Positions 1 to 8,051 of a stretch of 64,000 nucleotides of DNA are shown here, piece after piece. Source of the DNA: Thiobacillus sp. (GTDB taxonomy: Bacteria > Pseudomonadota > Gammaproteobacteria > Burkholderiales > Thiobacillaceae). A program made the position numbers and the translations under genes. The stretch lies in contig NZ_JADMKC010000005.1 of assembly GCF_018780105.1 (NCBI RefSeq), forward strand, positions 80,482 to 144,481, in the 5' to 3' direction. The notes under the pieces were generated by a model. It did not search any database. It was not told where the DNA came from and saw only the letters and a list, made by a program, of their open reading frames with translations. The number at the start of each line of letters is the position of its first letter. Position 1 is the first letter of the stretch.

Positions 1-1
1 G

Positions 2-1204
2 GTGGCGGGTTTTTCCGGCGACCATCTGTTCATCATGCCGGCCTCCGATATTTACGGCGTGATGCCGGGCGCGCGGGTGGTGCCCGAAAATCCGATGGCA
101 GCGCAGCCGCCGCGCCTCGGCGTGCGCTACATCATGCGGCGCCGCGCGCAGGACCGGGTACGCCAGGTGCCGGTGGGCGAGCGTTTGCTGGGGCGGGTGC
201 TCGACGGCGCCGGGCGGCCGCTCGACGGTCTCGGCTCGCTGTTGCTGGAGCGCCGCGTGCCGCTGTACAGCCGGCCGATCAATCCGCTCGAGCGCGCGCC
301 GATCCGGCAGACGCTCGACGTCGGCGTGCGCGCCATCAACGGCCTGCTGACCGTGGGGCGCGGCCAGCGGCTCGGCCTGTTTGCCGGCAGCGGCGTCGGC
401 AAGAGCGTGCTGCTCGGCATGATGGCGCGCTACACCGAAGCCGACGTGGTGGTGGTCGGCCTGATCGGCGAACGCGGCCGCGAGGTCAAGGAATTCATCG
501 ACACCATCCTCGGCGCCGAAGGCATGGCGCGTGCGGTGGTGGTGGCCGCGCCCGCCGACCACCCGCCGCTGATGCGGCTGAACGGCGCGGCCTATGCAAT
601 GTCGATTGCCGAACACTTTCGGGACCAGGGCAAACATGTGCTGCTGATCATGGATTCGCTCACCCGCTACGCGATGGCGCAGCGCGAAGTGGCGCTGGCG
701 ATCGGCGAGCCGCCGGCCACCAAAGGCTATCCGCCGTCGGTGTTCGCCAAGCTGCCGCAACTGGCTGAACGCGCCGGTAACGGCCGCAACGGCAGCGGCT
801 CGATCACGGCGTTTTTCACCGTGCTGATGGAAGGCGACGACCAGCAGGACCCGATCGCCGACGCCGCGCGCGCGATTCTCGACGGCCACATCGTGCTCTC
901 CCGCGACCTCGCCGATTCCGGGCATTACCCGGCCATCGACATCGAGGCCTCGATCAGCCGGGTGCAGCCCGACCTGCTCAACGACGAGGCGCTGGAACGC
1001 ACGCGCCGCTTCAAATATCTCTATTCGCGCTACATGCGCAGCCGCGACCTGCTGGCGGTCGGCGCCTATGTGCCGGGCGCCGACGTGGTGCTGGACGAAG
1101 GCGTGCGCCTGTATCCGCGCATGCAGGGCTATCTGATGCAGGGCATGCGCGAGCGGGCGTCGATGGAATCTGCGCGGAGCGGTCTTGAAGAGGTGGTTGG
1201 ATGA
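2..1204 (+). CDS. fliI: Flagellum-specific ATPase FliI (5'-truncated by window edge)
   Basis: This is the cytoplasmic ATPase of the flagellar type III export apparatus, which energises delivery of rod, hook and filament subunits. The visible 400 residues carry a Walker A loop (GSGVGKS, about residue 131), a Walker B segment ending in [16 protein letters not shown] and the catalytic Glu of GERGREV. Full-length FliI is about 440-470 residues, so roughly the first 50-70 residues lie before the window; the GTG at position 2 is not the true start. The stop overlaps the fliJ start in an ATGA motif, so the two are translationally coupled. Confidence 0.96.
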   Translation: MAGFSGDHLFIMPASDIYGVMPGARVVPENPMAAQPPRLGVRYIMRRRAQDRVRQVPVGERLLGRVLDGAGRPLDGLGSLLLERRVPLYSRPINPLERAPIRQTLDVGVRAINGLLTVGRGQRLGLFAGSGVGKSVLLGMMARYTEADVVVVGLIGERGREVKEFIDTILGAEGMARAVVVAAPADHPPLMRLNGAAYAMSIAEHFRDQGKHVLLIMDSLTRYAMAQREVALAIGEPPATKGYPPSVFAKLPQLAERAGNGRNGSGSITAFFTVLMEGDDQQDPIADAARAILDGHIVLSRDLADSGHYPAIDIEASISRVQPDLLNDEALERTRRFKYLYSRYMRSRDLLAVGAYVPGADVVLDEGVRLYPRMQGYLMQGMRERASMESARSGLEEVVG

Positions 1205-1650
1205 AACCGTTTGCGCTGGCGCGGGTGTTGCAGCTGGCGGTGCGGCGCAGCGAGACGCAGGCGCGCACGGTCAAGCTGGCGCATGGTGTCTGGCTGCGCG
1301 CGCGCGGCCGCCAGGTGCAGTTGATGGCCTTGCGCGACGCCCACATCGCGCAGCTGGCACTGGAACTGCGCGAGGGCGTATCGGCCGCGCAGCTGCAGGA
1401 AAAAAACCGTCTGAAATGCGCGCAGGCTGCCGAAATGGAGGTGGCCCAGGCGAGCATCGATGCGGCCCACCGCGACTGGCAGGCGCAGCTGGCCGAATGG
1501 ATCAAGCTCGATCAGCGCGTCAAGGCGTTGCGTCTGCTGGAACAGCGCCATCAGGCACAAGTCTCCGTGCAACAGCGGCGCATCGAGCAGCGCCAGCATG
1601 ACGAGCTGGTGGAACTGGCGCATTACCGTGAACCCGGACATCTGAGCTGA
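1201..1650 (+). CDS. fliJ: Flagellar export chaperone FliJ
   Basis: A 149-residue, highly charged, Gln/Ala/Arg-rich protein predicted to be almost entirely helical coiled coil. FliJ of other bacteria has this length and character and forms the central stalk of the FliI hexamer while recycling export chaperones. Sequence conservation in the family is poor, so the call rests on length, composition and position directly after fliI with an ATGA overlap. Its stop shares a base with the ATG of the next gene. Confidence 0.88.
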   Translation: MKPFALARVLQLAVRRSETQARTVKLAHGVWLRARGRQVQLMALRDAHIAQLALELREGVSAAQLQEKNRLKCAQAAEMEVAQASIDAAHRDWQAQLAEWIKLDQRVKALRLLEQRHQAQVSVQQRRIEQRQHDELVELAHYREPGHLS

Positions 1651-2120
1651 TGCAGCTGCTTGCCCTGACCTCCGCCGAAATCGCCTTCCTGAGCGCGCCC
1701 GCTGGCGAGTCCGATCCGGTATGCGCGCGCTTTACCCGCAAGCTCGCTCAGACATTGACGGCACGCCTGCAGTTACCGGTGCAGGTTCAGCTGCGTCGTG
1801 CGCCGGAGGGCGCCGAGTTCGCAACGGGCACGCCCCGCTGGGCACCGGATGGCACGCTGGCCACGCTATGGCTGACGCGCCGCCTCGGCGGCCAGCGGAT
1901 GACGGGAAATGCTTCGTCGTTCGTGCCGAAAAGCCTGTTGCTGACGCTGGATGCATCACTGGCGGAATGCTGGCTCGACGCGCCAGGTGCCAAGCCGCCT
2001 CCTGCGCTGAGCTGGCAGCTTGAAACCCCGTTTGGCGCGGCCACGCTCGGTGTGCAACTGTTGCCCGAACCGACAGACATGACGCGCTGGGCGCGAGAGG
2101 TGATCCGGCATGGTCATTAA
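1650..2120 (+). CDS. Unrecognised protein in the flagellar operon, between fliJ and fliO
   Basis: A 156-residue protein that I do not recognise. It overlaps the end of fliJ by one base (TGATG) and runs 11 bases into fliO, so it belongs to the operon. There is no signal peptide or membrane segment. It has a proline- and tryptophan-containing middle with WLTRRLGGQRM around residue 75. In related operons fliK, fliL, fliM and fliN stand here; it is too short for FliK or FliM and lacks the FliN-type C-terminal domain I would expect. A role in export or C-ring assembly is positional inference only. Confidence 0.75.
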   Translation: MQLLALTSAEIAFLSAPAGESDPVCARFTRKLAQTLTARLQLPVQVQLRRAPEGAEFATGTPRWAPDGTLATLWLTRRLGGQRMTGNASSFVPKSLLLTLDASLAECWLDAPGAKPPPALSWQLETPFGAATLGVQLLPEPTDMTRWAREVIRHGH

Positions 2121-2493
2121 TTCGAGACGACATGATTTCCCTTCCGCCGGCCCCGTGAGCCTGGTAGCCGGCATTTGCCTGCTGATGCCGGGCTGGGCGT
2201 TCGCCGCGCCCGACACCGCTGGCAGCCTGTTCACGATGCTGCTCAGCCTGGGGCTGATCCTCGGCGGCTTTGTCGCCGTGGCCTGGATGGCTCGCCGCTA
2301 TTTGCCCGGCATGGGCGCGCAAGGTGCGGTCAAGGTCGTGGGCAGCACCGCGGTCGGCAGCCGCGAGCGGGTCGTGGTGGTCGAAATCGAACAGACCTGG
2401 CTGCTGCTCGGCGTGGGCGGCGGCAACGTGCGCCTGCTGCACACCCTGCCCAAGCCCGAACAGCCCGCTTCATCCACGGAGTCTTCCCTATGA
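2110..2493 (+). CDS. fliO: Flagellar biosynthesis protein FliO
   Basis: A 127-residue bitopic membrane protein that assists assembly of the FliP ring at the core of the flagellar export gate. It shows an N-terminal hydrophobic stretch ending in AFAAP, a second hydrophobic segment (about residues 38-58, LFTMLLSLGLILGGFVAV), then a cytoplasmic domain with the typical KVVGSTAVGSRERVVVVEI pattern. It overlaps the preceding gene and shares ATGA with fliP. Length and position match FliO. Confidence 0.9.
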   Translation: MVINSRRHDFPSAGPVSLVAGICLLMPGWAFAAPDTAGSLFTMLLSLGLILGGFVAVAWMARRYLPGMGAQGAVKVVGSTAVGSRERVVVVEIEQTWLLLGVGGGNVRLLHTLPKPEQPASSTESSL

Positions 2494-3266
2494 AATCGAC
2501 AGGCGTGCGGCTTGCGCGCGGTTTGGCCCTGCTGGCACTCGGCTTGAGCCTGCCGGCGTTCGCCGCGGAATCCAGCGTGCCGTTGCTGAGCGTGACGCCC
2601 GGCGCGGGCGGGCAGATCATCGGCGTGCCGGGGACCAGCCTGCCGTGGCTGTTGCTGTTTCCTTTTTTGCCGGCACTGTTGCTGGCGTTCACCGCGTTTA
2701 CCCGTATTGCCGTGGTGCTGTTCCTGCTGCGGCAGGGGCTGGGCAGCCAGACTGCGCCGCCGAATCTGGTGCTGATGGGACTGGCGGTGTTGCTGACGAT
2801 CTTCGTCATGTCGCCGGCCTTGAAAACCATCAATGCCGAGGCCTACCAGCCCTACCTGGCCGGGTCGCTCAGCTTCAATGCCGCCGCCGAGCAGGCTGCT
2901 GAGCCGCTCAAATCCTTCATGCTGCGGCAGACCCGCGCCGAAGACCTGAGCCTGTTCCTCGAAAACAGCGGCGCGGGCGGCAAACCCATCGACCCTGCCA
3001 GCATTGACCTCAGGCAGATAGACAGCGTGCCGCTCGCCGCGCTGGCGCCGGCTTTCCTCACCAGCGAACTGAAGACGGCATTCCAGATCGGCTTCATGGT
3101 GATCCTGCCGTTCCTGGTGATCGACCTGGTGGTGGCCGCCGTGCTTACCGCGCTGGGGATGATCATGTTGCCGCCGCAGCTGGTGTCGTTGCCGCTGAAG
3201 CTGCTGCTGTTCGTCAGCGTGGATGGCTGGCATCTGCTGGTCGGCTCGCTGATCGGGAGTTTCTGA
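2490..3266 (+). CDS. fliP: Flagellar export gate protein FliP
   Basis: FliP forms the pentameric core of the FliP-FliQ-FliR protein-conducting gate in the inner membrane. The 258 residues begin with a signal peptide cut near LPAFAAES, as in many FliP proteins, followed by hydrophobic segments at about 48-68 and 85-105, a polar periplasmic region with the family signature FMLRQTRAEDLSLF, and two C-terminal membrane segments containing the signature ELKTAFQIGFMVILPFLVIDLVV. ATGA overlap with fliO and TGATG overlap with fliQ show tight coupling. Confidence 0.97.
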   Translation: MKSTGVRLARGLALLALGLSLPAFAAESSVPLLSVTPGAGGQIIGVPGTSLPWLLLFPFLPALLLAFTAFTRIAVVLFLLRQGLGSQTAPPNLVLMGLAVLLTIFVMSPALKTINAEAYQPYLAGSLSFNAAAEQAAEPLKSFMLRQTRAEDLSLFLENSGAGGKPIDPASIDLRQIDSVPLAALAPAFLTSELKTAFQIGFMVILPFLVIDLVVAAVLTALGMIMLPPQLVSLPLKLLLFVSVDGWHLLVGSLIGSF

Positions 3267-3520
3267 TGGACGGGCTGCTGCGCGACGCGCTCTGGCTGCT
3301 GGCCCTGCTGGCCGCGCCGGTGTTGCTGGCGGGCCTGCTGACCGCATTCGGCATCAGCGTGTTTCAGGCCGCCACACGCATCCTCGAACCCACCCTGTCC
3401 TTCGTGCCCAAGCTGATCGTCATGCTGCTGGTGCTGGCCGTTCTGGGCAGCTGGATGGGCGGGCAGCTGGTCGAGTTCGCGCGCAGCATGCTGACCGAGT
3501 TTCCGGGGCTGATTGAGTGA
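3266..3520 (+). CDS. fliQ: Flagellar export gate protein FliQ
   Basis: An 84-residue protein with two long hydrophobic helices (about 7-32 and 46-70), the expected architecture of FliQ, which wraps around the FliP/FliR core of the export gate. The loop segment TAFGISVFQAATRILEPTLSFVPK contains the conserved FQAATQIxExTLSF-like pattern of the family. Its start overlaps the fliP stop. Unlike the other joints of this operon, the next gene (fliR) does not follow at once but after 243 bases holding a long hairpin. Confidence 0.96.
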   Translation: MDGLLRDALWLLALLAAPVLLAGLLTAFGISVFQAATRILEPTLSFVPKLIVMLLVLAVLGSWMGGQLVEFARSMLTEFPGLIE

Positions 3521-3557
3521 CCCTGGGAACGGTAGTTGGACGCATTCGAGTGTGCGG

Positions 3558-3639
3558 TTTTCGGGTTGTCTGGCAAGGCGCGATGAGGCGCATGGCTGCT
3601 CCCTGCAACGAAGAGCAACGCGGCCAGATGACCCGAAAA
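3558..3639 (+). repeat. Long imperfect hairpin between fliQ and fliR
   Basis: Seventeen-base arms at 3558-3574 and 3623-3639 pair completely in RNA if two G-U wobbles are allowed (outer arm TTTTCGGGTTGTCTGGC against GCCAGATGACCCGAAAA). The 48-base interior contains a further imperfect GCTGCTC/GAGCAAC pairing. No run of T follows, so it is not a canonical terminator; it may be a REP- or MITE-like insertion or an RNA processing/stability element. The surrounding stretch 3521-3763 holds no gene that I can support. Confidence 0.6.
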
Positions 3640-3763
3640 TCGTGCAATCGGGTGCGTAGCGTTCTCACCCATAAGGTGAAGGTGCACGTGACGTGAGAAC
3701 TCAATACTCATGTGTCTTCTCATGCGTTTGCAAGCGGTCAACTGCCGTTTCCAGGGTAAAGCC

Positions 3764-4507
3764 ATGCCGCTGGCCGAAGCAAGCCTGACCGCCTGGCTGT
3801 TTGCCTTCGCCCGACTCGCCGGGTGGACGCTGTTCGATCCACTCACCGGTCGCCTGCCGGTGCTGCTGCGCCTGATGATGGCCGCGGTGCTGGCGGCCGT
3901 GCTGACGCCGGCACTGGCTCTCCCGGGCGTCGAACCCTTTACCGTGCAGGGCGTGCTCGCATTGAGCATGGAGCTCGCCTGGGGCGCGGCGCTGGCGCTG
4001 TGCGTGTGGCTGGTGTTCGCGGCGGTGAGTGCCGCGCTGCTGTGGAGCGGCCATACCGCCAGTGGCGGCCTGCTGAATCTGACTGCAGAGCAGGCCGCGC
4101 CGGCCGACGCCGCCTGGCGCGCGTTGGCCGGGTGGCTGGCAGCCCTTGCATTCCTGTCCGGCAGTGGCCATCTACTGGTGGTCGATGCCTTGCGCGACAG
4201 TTTCACCGCGATGCCGCTGGCGGTGCTGCCGGCGGCAGCCGATCTGCGCCAGTTGGGCGAGGCGGGCGGCTGGCTGTTTGCCGCGGGCGTACAACTGGCT
4301 TTGCCCTTGCTGGCGCTGGCGCTGCTGGTCCAGCTGGCTTGGGCTATCGTGGCGCGCACCACGCCCGGTCTCGACATGTTTTCGGTGGGACTGGGCATCG
4401 CTTCGCTGGGCCTGATGGCCGGCTGGATCTGGGCGATGCCGCTCGTCGCGCAGGGAGTGAGCCAAGGGCTGGCACAACTGGGTTTGTGGATAGGCTGGCT
4501 TCAATAA
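3764..4507 (+). CDS. fliR: Flagellar export gate protein FliR
   Basis: A 247-residue polytopic membrane protein, the single FliR subunit that completes the FliP5-FliQ4-FliR1 export gate. Several hydrophobic segments run the length of the protein; the motif RLPVLLRLMMAAVLAAVLTPAL near residues 30-50 and the C-terminal TPGLDMFSVGLGIASLGLMAGW are family-typical. An ATG at 3710 is in frame, but the ATG at 3764 gives the normal N-terminus and is preceded by CAGGGTAAAGCC. flhB does not follow in the window. Confidence 0.94.
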   Translation: MPLAEASLTAWLFAFARLAGWTLFDPLTGRLPVLLRLMMAAVLAAVLTPALALPGVEPFTVQGVLALSMELAWGAALALCVWLVFAAVSAALLWSGHTASGGLLNLTAEQAAPADAAWRALAGWLAALAFLSGSGHLLVVDALRDSFTAMPLAVLPAAADLRQLGEAGGWLFAAGVQLALPLLALALLVQLAWAIVARTTPGLDMFSVGLGIASLGLMAGWIWAMPLVAQGVSQGLAQLGLWIGWLQ

Positions 4508-4522
4508 AACAGGAACTAAGCG

Positions 4523-5287
4523 ATGGACACCCTCTTGAGCCGTTTGCAGCATCTTGCCGCATTGCCTGAACATCCGACCAGTCTGGAGGACAGTCTCAAA
4601 CAGTGCGTGGCGATGACGGCCGTATTGCTGGATGTGCACGGCAGCACCATCCTGTTGTTCGGCGAGGCCGAAGCAGGCGAGGACGTGCCCATGCTCAAGG
4701 TGTTCGCCATCGGCGCAGACCAGGCCGTCTGCATCAGCAACGATTCGCAGAACCAGCATGCGGTCGTGTTCGACCGGGTGGTCACTGTGGATGCGCCGGA
4801 ACTGATCGGGAATCTGGGTGAGGCCGATTACGCAAATCTCAGGCATCCGCAGCGGGATGGTTTCAACAGCCTGATTGCCGCGCCCATTCATATCAACAGC
4901 AAGGTCGTCGGCATCCTCACTGCCAGCGGCCACAAATCGGGTCGCCCGCTGGACCAGCGCGATCTGGAATGGCTCGGCATGATCGGCATGCTGATCGGCA
5001 AAACCATGCAGGTGGTGCAACTGCAGAACGTGCTGTCGTCCCGCTTCGCCCAGATGGCGCTGGTGCGCGAAGCCAAGGCCAACCTCGGCGTCGCGCTGGA
5101 AAAGGCGGTGGAAAACCCGGATCAGCTGGCGCGCATCCTGGCGAAATCCTTCTTCCGCGAAATGACCACTACCGGCTTCAGCACCAGCCAGATCATCCAG
5201 GCCTCGTCCGAAATCATTGCCCAGCTATCCAGCAGTTTGAACCGGCATAGCAAGCGCATGGAAAAGCCGAAAGACAAGGGCGTTTGA
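4523..5287 (+). CDS. GAF-domain protein
   Basis: A 254-residue soluble protein. Residues about 10-175 resemble a GAF small-molecule-binding domain: the alternating pattern VLLDVHGSTILLFGE, then FNSLIAAPIHINSKVVGILTASG, followed by DLEWLGMIGMLIGKTMQVVQLQ, which would lead into a signalling helix. The remaining C-terminus (about 185-254) is helical and polar and matches no output domain I recognise. It starts 15 bases after fliR with AGGAA upstream, so it may be read with the flagellar operon; a link to motility control is inference. Confidence 0.8.
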   Translation: MDTLLSRLQHLAALPEHPTSLEDSLKQCVAMTAVLLDVHGSTILLFGEAEAGEDVPMLKVFAIGADQAVCISNDSQNQHAVVFDRVVTVDAPELIGNLGEADYANLRHPQRDGFNSLIAAPIHINSKVVGILTASGHKSGRPLDQRDLEWLGMIGMLIGKTMQVVQLQNVLSSRFAQMALVREAKANLGVALEKAVENPDQLARILAKSFFREMTTTGFSTSQIIQASSEIIAQLSSSLNRHSKRMEKPKDKGV

Positions 5288-5320
5288 GCGATGCACATCA
5301 ACCCGATACAGGCACGCATC

Positions 5321-6076
5321 ATGAAGCACGGCATCGTTTTTTTTATCGCAGGACTGGTTCTTGTGCCGCCAGCGCTGGCTTTCGACTGGAACAAGGCGCT
5401 GGAGGACGCGATGGGTAAAACCAGCGGCCAGCCGGCAGGCACCGCAGCCAGCCCCGGCGTGGATGCCCTGTCCAACGCCGACATCAACGCGGGATTGAAA
5501 GAAGCGCTGACGCGGGGTGCCGATTCTGCGGTCGCGCAATTGGGCGTCAAGGATGGCTTCTACGGCAATCCCGCGCTCAAAATTCCGCTGCCGAAAAACC
5601 TGCAAAAAATCGACAAGACCATGCGCATGTTCGGCATGGGCAGCCAGGCCGATGAGCTGGTGCTGGCGATGAACCGCGCCGCCGAGGCTGCCGTGCCCGA
5701 GGCCAAGACCCTGCTGGTTGGCGCGGTAAAAGCGATGACGCTGGACGATGCCAGGGGCATTCTGACCGGCGGTTCCACCTCGGCCACCGACTTTTTCCGC
5801 AGCAAAACCGAAACGCAACTGACCGAACGCTTCGGCCCCATCGTCAAGGCCGTCACCGATAAAACCAGCCTGGCGCAGCAATACAACCGCTACGCCGGAC
5901 AGGCTGCGCAGTTCGATCTGATTGATAAAAACCAGGCTAGTGTCGAGCAGTACGTCACCCGGCAATCACTCGATCGCCTGTATCGCCTGATCGGCGAGAA
6001 GGAGCAGGCGATCCGTGCCAGTCCGATGCAGGCAGGCAGCGATTTATTGCGGCAGGTGTTTGGCGCAGTGAAGTGA
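5321..6076 (+). CDS. Exported DUF4197 family protein
   Basis: About 251 residues starting MKHGIVFFIAGLV, with a signal peptide cut near PPALAF. The body matches DUF4197: the LSNADINAGLKEALTRGADSAVAQL segment near the N-terminus, then LPKNLQKIDKTMRMFGMG, a GGSTSATDFFRSKTETQL segment and a C-terminal Q..RYxxG region. The family is periplasmic or lipoprotein-like and has no established function. An upstream in-frame ATG at 5291 would spoil the signal peptide by adding ten polar residues, so 5321 is preferred. It follows the GAF gene by a few tens of bases. Confidence 0.88.
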   Translation: MKHGIVFFIAGLVLVPPALAFDWNKALEDAMGKTSGQPAGTAASPGVDALSNADINAGLKEALTRGADSAVAQLGVKDGFYGNPALKIPLPKNLQKIDKTMRMFGMGSQADELVLAMNRAAEAAVPEAKTLLVGAVKAMTLDDARGILTGGSTSATDFFRSKTETQLTERFGPIVKAVTDKTSLAQQYNRYAGQAAQFDLIDKNQASVEQYVTRQSLDRLYRLIGEKEQAIRASPMQAGSDLLRQVFGAVK

Positions 6077-6131
6077 GTAGCGCGGGTGCTTTTGGCCTGG
6101 AATAAAAGGTCAAGCGGAGTAGGGCTACCGT

Positions 6132-6153
6132 CTCTTGTTCGGCCGAAGCGGTC
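6132..6153 (+). repeat. Left copy of an inverted repeat flanking the accessory patch
   Basis: This 22-base segment (core TTGTTCGGCCGAAGCGG) recurs in opposite orientation at 7888-7909 with one mismatch, and weaker similarity continues beyond it. It lies about 55 bases after the DUF4197 gene. Between the two copies lie both cassette-like membrane genes. The rest of 6077-6437 contains no gene that I can support and is noticeably richer in A and T than its surroundings. Confidence 0.7.
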
Positions 6154-6427
6154 CGTGCTGTACTCCCTCATCACGTCAACTTCATGACCAAGAGCAGCCA
6201 GTGAAGCCGACCCAAGCGACATGGAAGACGTCGTTCTTCCATGAGGCTCGCTCCTGATGGTTCAGGTAAAAAATCAGGCGCATAATCCGGCAGCCTCTAT
6301 CTCCTTTTGCATAACGTGATAAAGAGACGGCCTGACAAACATCCACTGAAGAGCCAAGACTATAGACCGAGAAAATGCCTGTCTCTATATTAAAAAACGT
6401 CCGGCCCCATGGGTCTCTCTATTAACT

Positions 6428-6434
6428 GTTAGGC
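6428..6434 (+). other. attC-type core site (R' box GTTAGGC) in front of a cassette-like gene
   Basis: GTTAGGC fits the GTTRRRY core of integron attC sites and stands four bases before the ATG of the following gene, the usual layout at the 5' end of a gene cassette. It is exactly complementary to the GCCTAAC found at the 3' end of the same gene, as is expected of the two ends of one cassette. No full attC precedes it and no integrase gene is in the window. Seven bases alone are weak evidence; the pairing of both ends is what supports the call. Confidence 0.5.
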
Positions 6435-6437
6435 GGC

Positions 6438-7307
6438 ATGACTGAGACCGAACACTTCGACCTAGAGCGCTTCATGCGATGGTTGTTCATGGCCGCGCCA
6501 TGGATATTCATCGCCTTCGCACTGCTCGGTTTGTCATTGCCGTTCCTGCCTGATGACGGCAAGCCGAGGAACTCTAAGTTCGAGATGTATCTTTCATTTA
6601 TGGTGGTGATCTTCTTCGGAGCACTGGCTTGGATCTCTAGGCGTGTTGTTCGGGAGTTGCCGAACGCCCCCGTGTCCGTGGACAGGTACGGCATCTGGAG
6701 AACCGCCCACCCTCGCGAAACATCTTTAATCCATTGGTCGGCCATCACACAGGTGCGAGAACGCCCGTACCTCCAACGCCTGGAGCTGTTCAATGGATCT
6801 GGTGAGTTGCTCCTGAAACTCGAGTATCAGCTACGAGACTTCCCGAGGCTCCGCAGTCTCGTACTCGAACGGTCGGCGCTCGCGCCTGTTCGAAGCCCTT
6901 TGGGTAAAGCGTTTGCAAAGAGCTACGCGTATCACATCTTTAACGCGGCTGCCCTTGTCGGCTTTGTCGCGCTCAGCATCTACCTCTGGCCTACGAACCC
7001 TGTGCTCAGTGGTGTCTTGCTACTTTCCGTTGTCGGGTTCGGATCATGGGAGTACTTCACTACCGCTTGCAAAGTTGAGCTGCTCGCAACGGGGATGGTA
7101 GTTTCTTGGCCGGTGCGTAGGCTTACGTTGTTTCGTGCGGACATTACGTCCGTCGAGATGTCTGACCTAGTCGTAAACAGCGCTCTCCACCCTCAGGTGT
7201 TGGTCAGCCATACAAAGTCTAAACGCCCAGTGGTTCTTCGCGGTTTAGGCACGTCCGCGGTAGATCTAAAACGCGCAGTCCAGGCCTGGAGAGAAAATGG
7301 CGCCTAA
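6438..7307 (+). CDS. Unknown membrane protein, cassette-like
   Basis: A 289-residue protein without a family I recognise. Residues about 15-35 (FMAAPWIFIAFALLGLSLPFL) and 47-65 form one hydrophobic pair; a second pair lies near 163-200. The polar parts between and after them resemble PH-like or bacterial membrane-tethered domains only in general outline. Codon use and base composition are more A/T-rich than the neighbours. The gene fills the space between the attC core at 6428 and the GCCTAAC box that overlaps its stop codon, so it was probably acquired as an integron-type cassette. Confidence 0.75.
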   Translation: MTETEHFDLERFMRWLFMAAPWIFIAFALLGLSLPFLPDDGKPRNSKFEMYLSFMVVIFFGALAWISRRVVRELPNAPVSVDRYGIWRTAHPRETSLIHWSAITQVRERPYLQRLELFNGSGELLLKLEYQLRDFPRLRSLVLERSALAPVRSPLGKAFAKSYAYHIFNAAALVGFVALSIYLWPTNPVLSGVLLLSVVGFGSWEYFTTACKVELLATGMVVSWPVRRLTLFRADITSVEMSDLVVNSALHPQVLVSHTKSKRPVVLRGLGTSAVDLKRAVQAWRENGA

Positions 7308-7320
7308 CCCCTCGTTCAAA
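7302..7320 (+). other. Truncated attC site (R''/L'' half)
   Basis: GCCTAAC followed by CCCTCGTTCAAACGGAC is the left half of a typical attC recombination site. Its translation in the reading frame of the next gene gives the NPSFKRT peptide that commonly betrays such sites. The expected spacer, L' box and closing GTTRRRY are missing; the sequence passes straight into the next gene. The site therefore looks deleted or fused and probably no longer recombines. Confidence 0.55.
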
Positions 7321-7329
7321 CGGACAAAC

Positions 7330-7818
7330 ATGATGTCACGATTGATCGACACGAGTATCTTTGCAGGTAGCCTGATTGGTCTACTCGCAAGCGTAGTGCT
7401 GGCTGTGGTTGGAGTTGCTGTGGCCCCTGCGCCACTTACTGGCCTCGCCGACAGTGTTTCCAAAGGCGTGATGTTCGGGCTGTTTCCTGTCGGAGGAGCA
7501 TTTGTCCTTCGTTATAACAACCTCACTCAGGATACAACTCCACGAGAGGTACAAAAATGGGGTTACCGTGGCTGTCCTCCGTGGATGAGGTATGCTTGCT
7601 ATGGCCTCATGATTGCGGGGCTCGTGTTGTTCTTCATGCCCGCATTATTTGAATCGTTAGGCTCAATCCCAAAGAGCGATGGTTCCGCATTTCCCTCAAC
7701 CGTGCCAGGGGGATTTGGCTTGTTGGCCTACAGTGCATTTTTCGGGCAACTGTATTCATTGAAGGTCCTGGCTAACCAGACGTTCCAAGGGTCGCGCCGA
7801 CAAGCGGCGCGTCCCTGA
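7330..7818 (+). CDS. Unknown small membrane protein, cassette-like
   Basis: About 162 residues from the ATG at 7330 (another ATG follows at 7333). An in-frame ATG at 7297 would add the residues encoded by the attC remnant and is less likely. Hydrophobic segments lie near residues 8-32, 45-60, 92-112 and 128-145, so a four-helix membrane protein is likely. I do not recognise a family. Base composition is similar to the preceding gene and unlike the surrounding core genes. The stretch 7819-8051 after it contains several short palindromes (GGCCAGCCTGGCC, GGCCGCTTCGGCC) but no supported gene. Confidence 0.65.
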   Translation: MMSRLIDTSIFAGSLIGLLASVVLAVVGVAVAPAPLTGLADSVSKGVMFGLFPVGGAFVLRYNNLTQDTTPREVQKWGYRGCPPWMRYACYGLMIAGLVLFFMPALFESLGSIPKSDGSAFPSTVPGGFGLLAYSAFFGQLYSLKVLANQTFQGSRRQAARP

Positions 7819-7887
7819 GCTAGCACGTTGAATAGCACATGACCGGTAAGCGCCGAACACCGGCCAAATGGAACGGCCAGCCTGGCC

Positions 7888-7909
7888 GGCCGCTTCGGCC
7901 GAACAAGAG
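7888..7909 (-). repeat. Right copy of the inverted repeat flanking the accessory patch
   Basis: This 22-base segment matches the reverse complement of 6132-6153 at 21 positions. It sits in a palindrome-rich run about 70 bases after the second membrane-protein gene and about 140 bases before the end of ylqF. Together the two copies bracket about 1.8 kb. Confidence 0.7.
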
Positions 7910-8051
7910 TCGGTCGCTACAAACAGCCTGATCTTCCACTCGGGGTTATAACTTTCGTTGAGTAGTGTTTTTTAACATGGGCCCTCGACCAAGGGCTTGG
8001 TACTACGCCTGCGTTTTGCTCATCTGGCTGTCGCAATAGCGCAGGTTGCAA

